A stretch of 64,000 nucleotides of DNA, from assembly GCF_009846885.1 (NCBI RefSeq), contig NZ_WUWM01000008.1:1-64000 (forward strand). Direction: 5' to 3'. This stretch comes from Paenibacillus puerhi (GTDB taxonomy: Bacteria; Bacillota; Bacilli; Paenibacillales; NBRC-103111). The translations under genes and the position numbers were made by a program. Shown one piece after another: positions 8,586 through 17,958 of the stretch. The number at the start of each line of letters is the position of its first letter. Within the stretch, counting starts at the first letter, position 1. The notes under the pieces are model-generated. The model had not been told where the DNA came from. It was given only the letters and a program-made list of their open reading frames with translations, and did not search any database.

Positions 8586-9023
8586 GTGGCTAAAAAAGGT
8601 TCGATCGAGCTTGAAAACGGTGGAGTCATCCAACTTGATTTCTTTCCGGAAGAGGCGCCTAACACGGTAGCAAATTTTGAGAAGCTTACAAATGAAGGGT
8701 TTTATAACGGACTTTCTTTCCATCGCGTTATCCCAGGCTTCGTAGCTCAAGGCGGATGTCCGAGAGGAAATGGTACGGGCGGCCCTGGTTACACGATAGA
8801 TTGCGAGACAAGCACCAACACCAGCAAGCATGAGCGCGGTACTCTAGCTATGGCGCATGCAGGCAAGAATACGGGCGGAAGCCAATTCTATATTTGTTAT
8901 GCTCCCCAGCCTCACCTGGACAAGCAGCATACCGTATTTGGCAAAGTGACGAGCGGCATGGAGCTGCTCGATAATGTCAAGCAAGGCGACAAAATGAAAG
9001 AAGTCAAGGTTTGGGAAGAGTAG
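8586..9023 (+). CDS. ppiB: Peptidyl-prolyl cis-trans isomerase (cyclophilin)
   Basis: Cytoplasmic cyclophilin of 145 residues. Catalytic-site motifs include [13 protein letters not shown] (about 44-56), MAHAG, the SQFYI stretch and [14 protein letters not shown] 8586 is preferred over ATG 8580 because AAAGGAG (8572-8578) ends only 1 nt before the ATG but 7 nt before the GTG, and the length then matches B. subtilis PpiB (143). It is the last gene before the accessory island. Confidence 0.93.
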   Translation: MAKKGSIELENGGVIQLDFFPEEAPNTVANFEKLTNEGFYNGLSFHRVIPGFVAQGGCPRGNGTGGPGYTIDCETSTNTSKHERGTLAMAHAGKNTGGSQFYICYAPQPHLDKQHTVFGKVTSGMELLDNVKQGDKMKEVKVWEE

Positions 9024-9039
9024 AAGAGGACGTATAGTC

Positions 9040-9079
9040 AAAGCAGTGTTCACGATTTCTTAGGTGGACACTGCTTTTT
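9040..9079 (+). terminator. Rho-independent terminator after ppiB
   Basis: AAAGCAGTGT (9040-9049) pairs with ACACTGCTTT (9068-9077), and the stem runs into a short T tract. Confidence 0.85.
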
Positions 9080-9416
9080 GTTAGTAGAGGTTACTGATTA
9101 TATTTATAGTAGACAATTTCAGTCCCCATTCCGGCTCGGAAAAATGCCAAAGTGCAGTTTTTTCACATAAATTTCCTTCCGGTGTGAAAATGCCTGAAAT
9201 CATGCAAGAATTTCATGGATATTTCTCAGAAGAACGGGTTAAGCGGGAAAAATAGATGCACGTTGGCATGAATTTCACTTGGTGGTCAATTATAGGAAAA
9301 AAAAGATGTACGACTGCAGGTCTTTGCGCACATGATAGATTTTTCCGATGAAGATCTAGCCGAATGTTAGGTTACCATCTTATGTTCAACCTATAAAGTT
9401 CCGAAATTTCTTTTTT
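9080..9416. other. AT-rich intergenic stretch without a recognisable gene
   Basis: About 340 bases with no plausible reading frame. It has A/T runs such as TTTTTTCAC and AAAAAAAA. It marks the left part of the accessory island between ppiB and the rib operon. I see no clear inverted repeat or promoter. Confidence 0.5.
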
Positions 9417-9815
9417 TCATGGCTGGATGGGCTTCAACTCAATAGTTTCGGTTTGCCCATCTACTTTAATCGTTAATATAATGCTTTGGTCTCTTGGCGG
9501 CACAGCAAAACTCCCTTGTGTTTCGGTCTTCTTAATTGCATGGTTATTGCTGTCAAGCTTCATATCCTCCCCTGACATACTTCCGCCGATGCGTTTTAAC
9601 TCATACCCAATGTACCCATCAATTCTTTCTTTTTTCTTATAGGTAACCCTTAATAACTCTCTAGTTATTCCTCCACTTGCATTCGTATAACTTAATTGCG
9701 CTTCCCAATTCACACTATCTCCTTTGAATATTCTTTGTTCTTTAGAGGAATAAAAAGACAGTACTACGACGATAAGAATCATGAGAATCAGGACCGAAAA
9801 AAATGTTTTTTTCAC
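9417..9815 (-). CDS. Small membrane-anchored protein, function unknown
   Basis: I do not recognise this gene. The 132-residue product has an N-terminal hydrophobic segment after MKKTFF (about residues 6-22) with no lipobox, so it is probably an uncleaved anchor or signal peptide. An outside soluble domain rich in beta-prone and polar residues follows (NWEAQLSY, GYELKRIGG, TIKVDGQTETI). AAGGAAGGGG lies upstream of the ATG on the minus strand. Base composition is more AT-rich than the flanking core genes, consistent with island DNA. It is a single gene with its own transcription direction. Confidence 0.55.
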   Translation of the reverse strand: MKKTFFSVLILMILIVVVLSFYSSKEQRIFKGDSVNWEAQLSYTNASGGITRELLRVTYKKKERIDGYIGYELKRIGGSMSGEDMKLDSNNHAIKKTETQGSFAVPPRDQSIILTIKVDGQTETIELKPIQP

Positions 9816-10049
9816 ATTATACCCCTTCCTTCTCAGAAAATAGTAAAAATATATTATACCATATAAATAAATATGAATTCCAAGTAATATTAGAATCAGA
9901 CCTATAGCACTTTGAGGTCAATCATGGATACTAGGTCTTGGTCGTGCCATATTAGTTTGTAAAATAAAATGTGTAAATTCTCAAAGCTTTAAAATGAAAA
10001 TAACAAAGAGTTTTGAGCACGCAAATGGGAATATTGCGAAGGGAACAAC

Positions 10050-10890
10050 TTTTAGCATCTTCAGAATCTATATGGCATTGAAGTCTCTCCGACGATGATT
10101 TCAAACGTCACGGATCAGATTATCTCGCAGAATCGTCCGCTGCAAGGTGTTTATATGGTCGTGTTCCTGGATGCCATTCACTTCAGCAGGACGGCGTTAT
10201 CGTAAACATTGATCTGGATGGCAATAAGTATGTATTAGGCATATAGGGCGCCGAGAACGAGATTACCAAGTTCTGGCTCAATGTGCTAAACGACCTCAAA
10301 AACCGCGGAGTGTAGGACATCCTCAGAACCTAAGTCGATAATCTGACCGACTTCTCTTTGGAGATCAAGCCTACTACCCGAAGACTGAAATCCAAACATG
10401 AAACATTCACCAAATTCGCAATTCGACGCTTTACGTCTTTTACAAGGATTTGAAGAAGTAACTGCCGATCGGAAGATGGTCTTCAAAGCGGCCTGCGAGG
10501 AAATCGCGCTAGTGGAGTTCGATCGCTTCGTGGAAAAGTAGGGAGCCAATTACCCGCTCATTATCAGCTCCTGTCGAAGAAACTTGGACGAGCTCGCTAC
10601 GTTTTATAAATACTCGCCTGAGCTGCGTAAGCTCATATTTACCACCAACATAATTGAAAGCTATCTTTGTCAGCTTCACAAAGTGACAAAATGAAAGAGC
10701 CATTCTTCTTAAGCTATGAAGCACTGCTGAAAATGCTTCGCGTCCAAAGCTGGAGACAAATCCTTCTCCAGCTTTCTCTGTTTTTTCCGGAACGGATCGG
10801 TCAGCATCTACCATAGGCTCAATTTCATCGAGAGATTCTCTATATACGAGTTTACACAAAATAATGACAGACCCAAGAGTTGTGTAGTAA
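10050..10890 (+). pseudogene. Degraded IS256-family (Mutator-like) transposase
   Basis: Translation in shifting frames gives clear IS256 transposase blocks in order. These are LYGIEVSPTMIS and VFLDAIHF (the DD-domain start, about 10060-10190), FWLNVLNDLKNRGV (about 10270-10310), PELRKLIFTTNIIES (about 10615-10660), LSYEALLKML (about 10710-10740) and an SWRQILLQLSLFF end (about 10750-10785). Several stop codons and frameshifts interrupt it, so it cannot encode an active enzyme. I could not define terminal inverted repeats. Confidence 0.75.
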
Positions 10891-10989
10891 ATAAACTACC
10901 AGTGAATTACTTCAATTATATAGAGCGTGTAGAATGTAAATAAAAAAGGCTGCCCAATTCAGCAGCCCGTGCTACAAATCATCAATTTG

Positions 10990-11727
10990 TTACTTACCAA
11001 TATTGTGAGTATGGTTTAGTTTCCATGATCCGGTACCTCGGAATATTTCAACATCCATCGATACACCTACTAATGTCCAAACCTCACCTGTACGAACAGG
11101 TTTCCAACTCGTTCCCACCCCATAATTAAAGGAATTATTAGTTAATTGATGATTTTGAAATTCTATTTTCTGCACAACTTGGGTTTGATTTTCGTCAGTA
11201 CCAGTTTGACCAATTCTAACAGAACGATTATCCAGGGTGACTTGAGAATCTTTTGTCCAACCTCCGGAAGCATTTATTATTGTTATATATTCTTTATTAT
11301 TTTTCGTTTTTGTTTCCCACTCAAGCGTAGTATAAGCTTTTGTGGAATACGCCCCGTCCCATGTTTCTTTGTTTCCTGAAGATGTTGCTAAGGGCCCTAT
11401 AAACGAAGTAGTGACATATCGACGAGTTTCAGAATTATCTTGTCTATTCTGCTTCACTTGAAATAGTTGGGTTGTACTTGCCACCTCAGCCTCAATTTGT
11501 TCACCACTTGTTGTATCTGTATAGGTTGCTCCACCCTTAACATTAGGGGAGCTATAATCCGTTTTTCCTTGAAGGGCACTACTATATAACTGCTCCAAGT
11601 CAGTTATTAGCGGTTTAGAGAAAATAATTACATCGTCTGATATTGGAAATGTTTGTGCATGAGACGTAATAGGGAGACTAGATAACATTAACGATGTTGC
11701 TAGGGTGAAACGAATTAATTTTTTCAA
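10990..11727 (-). CDS. Secreted protein of unknown function
   Basis: I do not recognise the family. From TTG 11727 the product is 245 residues with a classic signal peptide (KKLIRFTLATSLMLSSLP, then Ser-His-Ala before Gln-Thr). The mature part is polar, Thr/Asn/Gln-rich and beta-prone, without cysteines or a cell-wall anchor motif. The TTG start is chosen because AAAGGAGC precedes it with 7-nt spacing; the upstream ATG at 11778 has no ribosome site and would bury the signal peptide. It is AT-rich relative to neighbours and lies between two dead transposases, which suggests acquired DNA. Confidence 0.6.
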   Translation of the reverse strand: MKKLIRFTLATSLMLSSLPITSHAQTFPISDDVIIFSKPLITDLEQLYSSALQGKTDYSSPNVKGGATYTDTTSGEQIEAEVASTTQLFQVKQNRQDNSETRRYVTTSFIGPLATSSGNKETWDGAYSTKAYTTLEWETKTKNNKEYITIINASGGWTKDSQVTLDNRSVRIGQTGTDENQTQVVQKIEFQNHQLTNNSFNYGVGTSWKPVRTGEVWTLVGVSMDVEIFRGTGSWKLNHTHNIGK

Positions 11728-12394
11728 AATAATGCTCCTTTCGAATGCAAGATTTATATTACAACCATATATTATCATTTAATTCCATATACTAGAATGG
11801 TATAATTGACCCTAGTTAGATTATCGAATAAAAGGATATATTGCAATAATTGCTTTAATTAGGATTAATAATATAAATAAATGTTGATTTTTGGGATATT
11901 TATATTGGTTGGGTCCTGATTATGTAGTTATAGTAATTTACACCTTTGTAGATATAAGAAAAATAAATAGGACATCATGCTTTTTCTAGATAATATTTTG
12001 GCTGATACAACAAATTTTTGAAAAAAGTGTTATGTCCCTGTTATTTGGAAGCCATTCATTCTTTTTAGCGTCATGTATATTCTTACACTTCAGCTTGGTT
12101 TCAGCGAGGTAGTATCTACAATCAGATACACAAGTCTCTTAGAACGAGCAACCGCTCTCTTCCTAACTCGGTGGCAAAAAATAAGACTCTTCTTAAACGA
12201 ATGGATACAGTTTCTAGTGGATGTAAACTTGCCTGATGGGAAGGCACTCGGATCTATACCAGCGAAAGCTATAAGCTTTTTAAGTAAACATCAAATAGCC
12301 CATACCATGGTCACAGGAGGTGGGCATAGCCATACTTTTATCAAACATACGCTAGGTCAGCGAATCTTTGATGATCTTGACAACAGATCGTCAA
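11728..12394. other. AT-rich island DNA without a supported gene
   Basis: About 670 bases between the secreted-protein gene and the IS66 remnant. The first 300 are strongly AT-rich and would hold the promoter of the minus-strand gene. A frame open from 12073 to 12423 has no ribosome site and no family I recognise. It may be decayed coding sequence. Confidence 0.45.
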
Positions 12395-13545
12395 GCGCAT
12401 GCAGGAGATGGTCGAACCGGTAATTCAATTATTTGAGAGGGATTCAAACCGTTTTCCCTCGCCGTCCCGATTACTCTGTAGATCATCGCGCTCACCTTCA
12501 CGCCGTTAGGCATGTTGGCAAACAACCAATTCTTCCGTCCGATCACATGTTCAACTGCAAATAGCTAGTTGCAGAGCTGCTAGTCCTTTGATGCGCAGCG
12601 GTTTTCGTTTGGTTATATGTGGCAGGGAGCGCTTTTAGCACCTCATAATTTTTCCTGTGTACATGCGCCCAACAGCCCACTAACGTAACGCCCTTCACCT
12701 TATGTTAATCGCCATAGAAATACACTAGCAGATAGCTGCTGAAGCTCGACAGGAAATTTCGCGGATGCTCGCCGCCTCGTGTCGGACGGTATCGTACAGC
12801 ACGATCGGCGGACCCATGCGTCCAGTGCGGCATACCCATCGATACGACTTAGATATCGTCGCTTTGCTTGGCGCGCGATGCAACTAAAGTGTCGTCTCGT
12901 CGACATGCAAAATATCCTGCTGGAGCAGATGCTCCTCCATCCGCTGAACTAGCAGAGATAGCCATTGGTCTGCGCAATAAGCATCCAGCCCGCAGCATCT
13001 GTGGCGAGAGCGTAAAACCAAAGGGGCAAATTTTTGTTCCTATCGGTATAACGGCTGGTTGTCTAAATACTTTTAGCTCATGATGTACGTTATGCTCGAC
13101 GGTGAGGCCAAGTTCCTGGAAAACCGGTTTAAGAATCGGCGCAATTACGATGGGCATGTGAATTTCCTCCCCTTCGCAGTGGAGGTAAGATTAGACCAGA
13201 CGAATATGACGGGTCACCTTCACTAAGGCGGAATGATTGTAATTTCGTTACACATTTCGGTGCTCATTTCATGCCGCGCCGCCCCAGCAAAAGCTAATTT
13301 GCTCGATTTCCAGGAGTTCATGATAAATGGTATTCAGTGGAAACTTGTCCACCTTGGCTTCGCGACTGCTTGGTTTCTCCGGTTGTAAGTCACTGTCTCA
13401 AGGGGTGGTTGTTTGCCAACGGCAGGTGCGAGCGATTCGATCGGGCAAGACGATGCTCCTCATAGCATTTGAGCTAGGTGGTTAGCTCGGCATTTTGCCG
13501 CTTCACTTTTGCAAGTGGGTTGCATATTCAAATGTTGTAGGGGTG
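12395..13545 (-). pseudogene. Degraded IS66-family transposase
   Basis: Read on the minus strand in several frames, the region shows IS66 transposase blocks in the correct order. These are KRQNAELTT and YEEHRLA (about 13510-13450), HEMSTE (about 13275), KVTRHIRLV (about 13225-13195), EEIHMPIVIAPI (about 13165), LLQQDILHVDETTL (about 12935-12890), TGRMGPPIVLYD (about 12825-12790), VTLVGCWAH (about 12690-12665) and IGRKNWLFANMPNGVKVSA (about 12545-12490). Many stops and frameshifts make it non-functional. Accessory IS66 genes were not identified. Confidence 0.75.
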
Positions 13546-13749
13546 GGTTGATCCGAATTAACTTCTATATTAACAAATTCGCGAGCGGTGAACGTTCTTC
13601 CTGACTCACAGATGGCAAGCGTGGCCGCCACCTTCTGGTGGCCTGAACCTGCGTAATGAACAAAACGTCCAGCAACCGACACAATTCACGGGACGTAATG
13701 GAAGCGCGGTGATGTTAGAGGTCGACCACTTTAATGTTCAAATCCTGGG
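13546..13749. other. Unassigned DNA between IS66 remnant and rib promoter
   Basis: No intact gene is seen. Composition resembles the IS66 remnant, so it may be its upstream part, but I could not match it to an IS66 accessory protein. Confidence 0.4.
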
Positions 13750-13778
13750 TAGACAAATCAGTCAACTAGAGGTATACT
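13750..13778 (+). promoter_or_regulatory. Sigma-A promoter of the riboflavin operon
   Basis: TAGACA (13750-13755) and TATACT (13773-13778) are 17 nt apart, about 25 nt before the FMN aptamer. This is a strong match placed where expected. Confidence 0.75.
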
Positions 13779-13800
13779 GACTTTTAAATTGCATAGCTTA

Positions 13801-13961
13801 CCTTTCGGGGCAGGGTGAAATTCCCTACCGGCGGTGTTGTACGGCGGCTTCGGCTGCCGTCTCAGTCCGTGAACCGCGCTTCAGGCGCTTGCGAAGCAAG
13901 CCCGTTGCCGGTCGACTCGGTGCAAGTCCGAGACCGACAGTATAGTCTGGATGGGAGAAAG
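13801..13961 (+). promoter_or_regulatory. FMN riboswitch (RFN element)
   Basis: Canonical RFN blocks are visible in order: GGGGCAGGGTGAAATTCCC (13807-13825), ACCGGCGGT (13827-13835), AGTCCGTGA (13864-13872), GACTCGGTGCAAGTCCGAG (13914-13932), ACCGACAGTATAGTCTGGAT (13933-13952) and a trailing GGGAGAAA. Two variable helices (about 13840-13860 and 13873-13910) fill the usual positions. It should repress ribDEBAH when FMN is high. A terminator 280 nt further down is the likely output. Confidence 0.95.
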
Positions 13962-14304
13962 GGGAAGCGGAATCGTGACGATACGAGGGCTTAGTCGATG
14001 CATGCTTTTCATCATGCTCGGCATGCCTGTATGCTGTTCCGTTTTGGGCAAGCTTCCAGGTGCCGAACCTGCATCCGTTGGTGCGGGTGGCTTGGTGCCG
14101 GGCGTCTTGCGTCATACGTACGCTTATTTAAGTGTGCGCCGCAGGGTACTGCTTTCGGCAGCGCCGCGGACGTTTATTCAGCCTGCGCTCGTTTGTTATG
14201 GTTTCCCAGCAGTCCGGACATGTTACGGATGCGTCTTTCTCAAGCCCTTTTTGCCCCAAGCGAAAAGCGGCTTTTTCTGTTTGGAAACAAAAGGAGGGGC
14301 AAGC
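13962..14304 (+). other. Long rib leader between aptamer and ribD
   Basis: About 340 nt of untranslated leader. It contains AGGGCTT (13986-13992), which is complementary to the terminator's left arm at 14242-14248 and could act as antiterminator. By chance or not, the ribD frame stays open through the whole leader back to 13951. No ribosome site supports starting there. Confidence 0.5.
14242..14280 (+). terminator. Riboswitch-controlled terminator before ribD
   Basis: AAGCCCTTTT (14242-14251) pairs with AAAAGCGGCTT (14263-14273) with one bulged base, followed by TTTCTGTTT. It ends 9 nt before the ribD ribosome site AAGGAGGGG, fitting transcription attenuation by the FMN riboswitch. Confidence 0.75.
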
Positions 14305-15426
14305 ATGAGCGAAGTGCTGAACGATGAATTCTATATGCGTCTTGCCCTCCAATTGGCTTCGGCCGCCTCGGGTCAAACGGGGATCAATCCGGTAGTCGGC
14401 TGCGTACTGGTCAAGGACGGCCGCATCCTGGGGATGGGGGCGCATCTGAAGCGGGGCGAGGCTCACGCGGAAGTGCATGCGCTGAACATGGCGGGGGCGG
14501 AGGCGCAAGGGGCGACAGCGTACGTCACCCTGGAGCCCTGCAGCCACCACGGGCGGACGCCGCCGTGCAGCGAGCGGCTGATCCGCGAGGGAGTCAAGCG
14601 GGTCGTGGTCGCCGCCACCGACCCGAACCCGCTTGTCGCGGGGAGCGGCCTGGCGAAGCTGGCCGCGCACGGCGTTGAGGTCGAGGCGGGCGTGCTCGCG
14701 GCCGAGGCCGAGGCGCTGAATGAAGCGTTCAACAAGTATATCGTTACGCGAAGGCCGTTCGTGACCGTCAAGAGCGCGAGCACGCTGGACGGCAAGATCG
14801 CCGCCCGCGGCGGGGACAGCAAGTGGATCACGGGCGAAGCTTCGCGCGCCCATGTTCATTTGCTGCGTCACCGCCATCAGGCGATCATGGTCGGCATCGG
14901 CACGGTGCTCGCCGATGATCCGGCGCTGACGACCCGGCTTCCTGTGCCGGGTCTGAACCCGCTGCGCGTCGTCGTCGACTCGACGCTGAGGCTCCCGCAC
15001 GACGCGCAGCTCGTGCGGGACGGGGCGGCGCCCACGGTCGTACTGACGACCGCCGAAGCGCCGCCCGAACGCCGCCGCGCGCTGGAGGCGCTGGGCGTCG
15101 AAGTGATCGACTGCGGCCCGGGGCCCGCTGTCGACCTCCGCGCCGCCATGGCGCGGCTCGGCGAGCGCGAGATCGGCTCGCTGCTCGTCGAGGGCGGCGG
15201 CAAGCTGAGCGGAGCCTTGCTGGGCGCAGGCCTCGTCGATAAGCTGGCGCTGTTCCTGGCGCCGAAGATCATCGGCGGCGGAGCGGCCGCGCCGGGCAGC
15301 TTCGACTTCCCCGGCAGCGCGTCGATGAGCCGGGCGATCACGATCGAACGCATGCAGATCGAGCGCTTCGGCGAGGATGTCTGCCTGACGGGATATCCCA
15401 GGTATGGAAGCGAGAGTGAGGGATAG
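14305..15426 (+). CDS. ribD: Riboflavin biosynthesis deaminase/reductase RibD
   Basis: Bifunctional enzyme of 373 residues that deaminates the GTP-derived pyrimidine and then reduces its ribosyl side chain. The N-terminal deaminase zinc site is HAEVHAL (about residue 53) with PCSHHGRTPPCSE (about 80-92). The C-terminal reductase domain carries VKSASTLDGKIA and the GGGKLSGALL stretch. ATG 14305 follows AAGGAGGGG with 7-nt spacing. The gene is clearly GC-richer than the window average. The next gene, ribE, starts 4 bp after its stop. Confidence 0.95.
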   Translation: MSEVLNDEFYMRLALQLASAASGQTGINPVVGCVLVKDGRILGMGAHLKRGEAHAEVHALNMAGAEAQGATAYVTLEPCSHHGRTPPCSERLIREGVKRVVVAATDPNPLVAGSGLAKLAAHGVEVEAGVLAAEAEALNEAFNKYIVTRRPFVTVKSASTLDGKIAARGGDSKWITGEASRAHVHLLRHRHQAIMVGIGTVLADDPALTTRLPVPGLNPLRVVVDSTLRLPHDAQLVRDGAAPTVVLTTAEAPPERRRALEALGVEVIDCGPGPAVDLRAAMARLGEREIGSLLVEGGGKLSGALLGAGLVDKLALFLAPKIIGGGAAAPGSFDFPGSASMSRAITIERMQIERFGEDVCLTGYPRYGSESEG

Positions 15427-15429
15427 AGC

Positions 15430-16110
15430 ATGTTTACGGGAATTATTGAAGAGATCGGCACGATGAAGCGCATCGATCGCCAGGGGCAAGCTATGGTGCT
15501 GACCATCGGAGCGAGGCGCGTGCTGGAGGATGTCAAGCTGGGCGACAGCATCGCCGTGAATGGCGTCTGCCTTACGGTCATCGCCTTCGATAGCGCGGGC
15601 TTCTCCGTCGATGTGATGCCGGAGACGTTCCGCCGCACGACGCTGGAGAGGCTGTCGATAGGCTCGCAGGTCAACCTGGAGCGGGCGATGGCGGCGAACG
15701 GCCGGTTCGGCGGTCATATCGTTCAGGGGCATGTCGACGCGACCGGCCGCATAGCCAGCCGCAGGCCGGAGGAGAACGCGGTCGTGTTCCGCATCGAGCC
15801 GGGCGATCCGGGGCTGCTGAAGTACGTGATTCCCCACGGCTCGATCACGATAGACGGCATCAGCCTGACGGTGGTCGAGAGCGGAGAGACGCATTTTACC
15901 GTATCGATCATTCCCCATACGCTGGCCGAGACGGTGCTTCAGCACAAGAAGGCCGGGGATGAAGTGAATCTTGAGGCCGATGTGCTAGGCAAATATATCG
16001 AGCGGCTGCTCGGGTTCGGCGGCGGTCCCGGAGGCGCGGGAGCCGCAGGCCGGGGCGGTTCGACAGGCAAGCTGACAGCGTCCATGCTTGCCGAGCATGG
16101 ATTCTTGTAA
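15430..16110 (+). CDS. ribE: Riboflavin synthase alpha subunit
   Basis: Makes riboflavin from two 6,7-dimethyl-8-ribityllumazines. The 226-residue product has the two duplicated lumazine-binding barrels. The first begins MFTGIIEEIG with VNGVCLTV; the second begins with GHIVQGHVD and has IDGISLTVV. A Gly/Ala-rich tail (about 197-215) is longer than usual. It sits between ribD and ribBA, 3 bp after the ribD stop. Confidence 0.94.
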   Translation: MFTGIIEEIGTMKRIDRQGQAMVLTIGARRVLEDVKLGDSIAVNGVCLTVIAFDSAGFSVDVMPETFRRTTLERLSIGSQVNLERAMAANGRFGGHIVQGHVDATGRIASRRPEENAVVFRIEPGDPGLLKYVIPHGSITIDGISLTVVESGETHFTVSIIPHTLAETVLQHKKAGDEVNLEADVLGKYIERLLGFGGGPGGAGAAGRGGSTGKLTASMLAEHGFL

Positions 16111-16155
16111 GGGATAGGTAACGAAAGAGAGATTGGTAAGGGAGGCGTGAAGAGC

Positions 16156-17370
16156 ATGGCAGCACCCATTCATTTTCATTCGATTGAGGAAGCGATTTAT
16201 GATTTGATGCGCGGCAAAGTCATTATCGTCGTAGACGATGAGGACCGGGAAAATGAAGGAGACTTTATCGCCCTGGCGGAGAAAGCGACGCCGGAGGTCA
16301 TCAACTTTATGATCAAGGAAGGCCGGGGGCTCGTCTGCGCGCCCATCACCGAGGACCGGGCTAAAGAACTGGACCTGCCGCCGATGGTTGCACGCAATAC
16401 GGACTACCATGGAACCGCCTTTACCGTATCCGTCGACCATATCGAGACGACAACGGGCATATCCGCATCGGAGCGGTCGATGACGGTCAAGTCGTTGATG
16501 GATGCGAAGACGAAGCCGGAGCATTTTCGCCGTCCGGGACATATTTTTCCGCTTATCGCGAAAAACGGAGGCGTACTGCGCCGAAGCGGTCATACGGAAG
16601 CGGCTGTCGACCTGGCCCGGATGTGCGGCTCCTACCCGGCTGCCGTCATCTGCGAGGTCATCAAGGAGGACGGCGAGATGGCTCGCGTGCCGGACCTGAT
16701 GGAGATTGCGCTTAAGCACGATCTCAAGATCATTACGATCAAGGAACTGATCAAGTACCGCAACTTTAAGGATAAGCTCGTGCAGCGCGAGGTGGAAGTG
16801 CGCATGCCGACCGACTTCGGAGCCTTTGCCGCGATTGCCTACACCAATGAGGTGGACAACAAGGAGCATGTGGCGCTGGTCAAGGGCGAGATCGACCCGG
16901 CGAAGCCGACGCTCGTCCGCGTTCACTCCGAATGCCTGACCGGCGACGTCTTTCATTCCCATCGCTGCGACTGCGGGCCTCAGCTCGCCGCGGCGCTCAA
17001 GCAGATCGACGAGGCGGGCTCGGGCGTCCTCTTGTATATGAGGCAAGAGGGCCGCGGGATCGGGCTGATCAACAAGCTGAAGGCCTATAAGCTGCAGGAG
17101 CAGGGACTCGATACGGTCGATGCGAACCTGAAGCTCGGCTTTGGCGCCGACCTGCGCGACTATGGCATCGGGGCTCAGATTCTGAAGGATCTCGGTATCC
17201 GCCAGATCCGGCTGCTGACGAACAACCCGCGCAAAATCCGCGGCCTGGAAGGGTATGGGCTGGAAATCGTCGAGCGCGTACCGATCCAAATGGAAGAAAA
17301 CGAAGACAACACGAAATATTTGCACACCAAGCAGGAGAAGCTGGGCCATTTGCTCGATTTTTCGATCTAA
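16156..17370 (+). CDS. ribBA: 3,4-DHBP synthase / GTP cyclohydrolase II
   Basis: Fusion enzyme of 404 residues. The N-terminal DHBP synthase domain shows [11 protein letters not shown] (about 27-37). The C-terminal GTP cyclohydrolase II domain shows the zinc cysteines in [18 protein letters not shown] (about 258-275) and RQEGRGIGL. Together they supply both riboflavin precursors. ATG 16156 is preferred over GTG 16147 because GGAGG at 16141-16145 is 1 nt from the latter. Confidence 0.95.
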   Translation: MAAPIHFHSIEEAIYDLMRGKVIIVVDDEDRENEGDFIALAEKATPEVINFMIKEGRGLVCAPITEDRAKELDLPPMVARNTDYHGTAFTVSVDHIETTTGISASERSMTVKSLMDAKTKPEHFRRPGHIFPLIAKNGGVLRRSGHTEAAVDLARMCGSYPAAVICEVIKEDGEMARVPDLMEIALKHDLKIITIKELIKYRNFKDKLVQREVEVRMPTDFGAFAAIAYTNEVDNKEHVALVKGEIDPAKPTLVRVHSECLTGDVFHSHRCDCGPQLAAALKQIDEAGSGVLLYMRQEGRGIGLINKLKAYKLQEQGLDTVDANLKLGFGADLRDYGIGAQILKDLGIRQIRLLTNNPRKIRGLEGYGLEIVERVPIQMEENEDNTKYLHTKQEKLGHLLDFSI

Positions 17371-17422
17371 ACCTAACCCGGTGCACAAAAAAATATTGAA
17401 TTTGGAAGGAAGTTATGAGATT

Positions 17423-17899
17423 ATGGCGAAAGTATACGAAGGTCATTTGGTGTCGAAAGGCTTGAAATACGGGATCGTTGCAGGAAGATTCAATGAATTC
17501 ATTACCGGAAAGCTCGTTAGCGGCGCATTGGATGCGCTCAAGCGCCATGGCGTGGAAGACAATGAAATCGAGCTTGCCTGGGTGCCGGGTGCCTTTGAAA
17601 TTCCTTTGATTGCGCAGAAAATGGCGGAAAGCGGCCGCTACGATGCGGTCATTACGCTCGGCGCGGTCATCCGGGGTTCGACGCCGCATTTCGATTACGT
17701 ATGCAACGAGGCGGCGAAGGGCGTTGCAGCCATCGGGCTGAAGACGGGCGTTCCCACCATATTCGGCGTGCTGACGACCGATTCGATCGAACAGGCCGTC
17801 GAAAGAGCCGGAACCAAGGCCGGCAACAAAGGCTGGGAAGCGGCCGCCACAGCTATCGAAATGGCTAATTTGACCCGACAACTCGAACAGCAGGCTTAA
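17423..17899 (+). CDS. ribH: 6,7-dimethyl-8-ribityllumazine synthase
   Basis: Beta subunit of riboflavin synthase, condensing the pyrimidine with DHBP; the family forms icosahedral capsids. The 158-residue product shows the substrate loops VPGAFEIP (about 53-60) and [14 protein letters not shown] (about 79-92, including the catalytic His) and the phosphate-binding [20 protein letters not shown] precedes ATG 17423 with 12-nt spacing. It is the last gene of the rib operon; ribT does not follow, unlike in B. subtilis. Confidence 0.95.
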   Translation: MAKVYEGHLVSKGLKYGIVAGRFNEFITGKLVSGALDALKRHGVEDNEIELAWVPGAFEIPLIAQKMAESGRYDAVITLGAVIRGSTPHFDYVCNEAAKGVAAIGLKTGVPTIFGVLTTDSIEQAVERAGTKAGNKGWEAAATAIEMANLTRQLEQQA

Positions 17900-17958
17900 T
17901 AGTGATAGGATGACCCGGTCCAGATTATAGCCGTGCTAACAAGGGGGAGCAGACACAG

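Noticed and set aside
12073-12423. Possible 116-residue gene in the island
   Set aside because: No ribosome site, no recognised family, and its end runs into the IS66 remnant; probably chance or decayed DNA.
13951-14304. N-terminal extension of RibD through the leader
   Set aside because: It would start inside the FMN aptamer and cross the terminator; ATG 14305 has a perfect ribosome site and the family start.
14128-15945. 605-codon minus-strand open frame across ribD and ribE
   Set aside because: Arises from the very GC-rich codon usage of ribD; Arg/Ala/His-rich composition without domain structure.
15985-17388. 467-codon minus-strand open frame across ribBA
   Set aside because: Shadow of the ribBA gene; no independent support.
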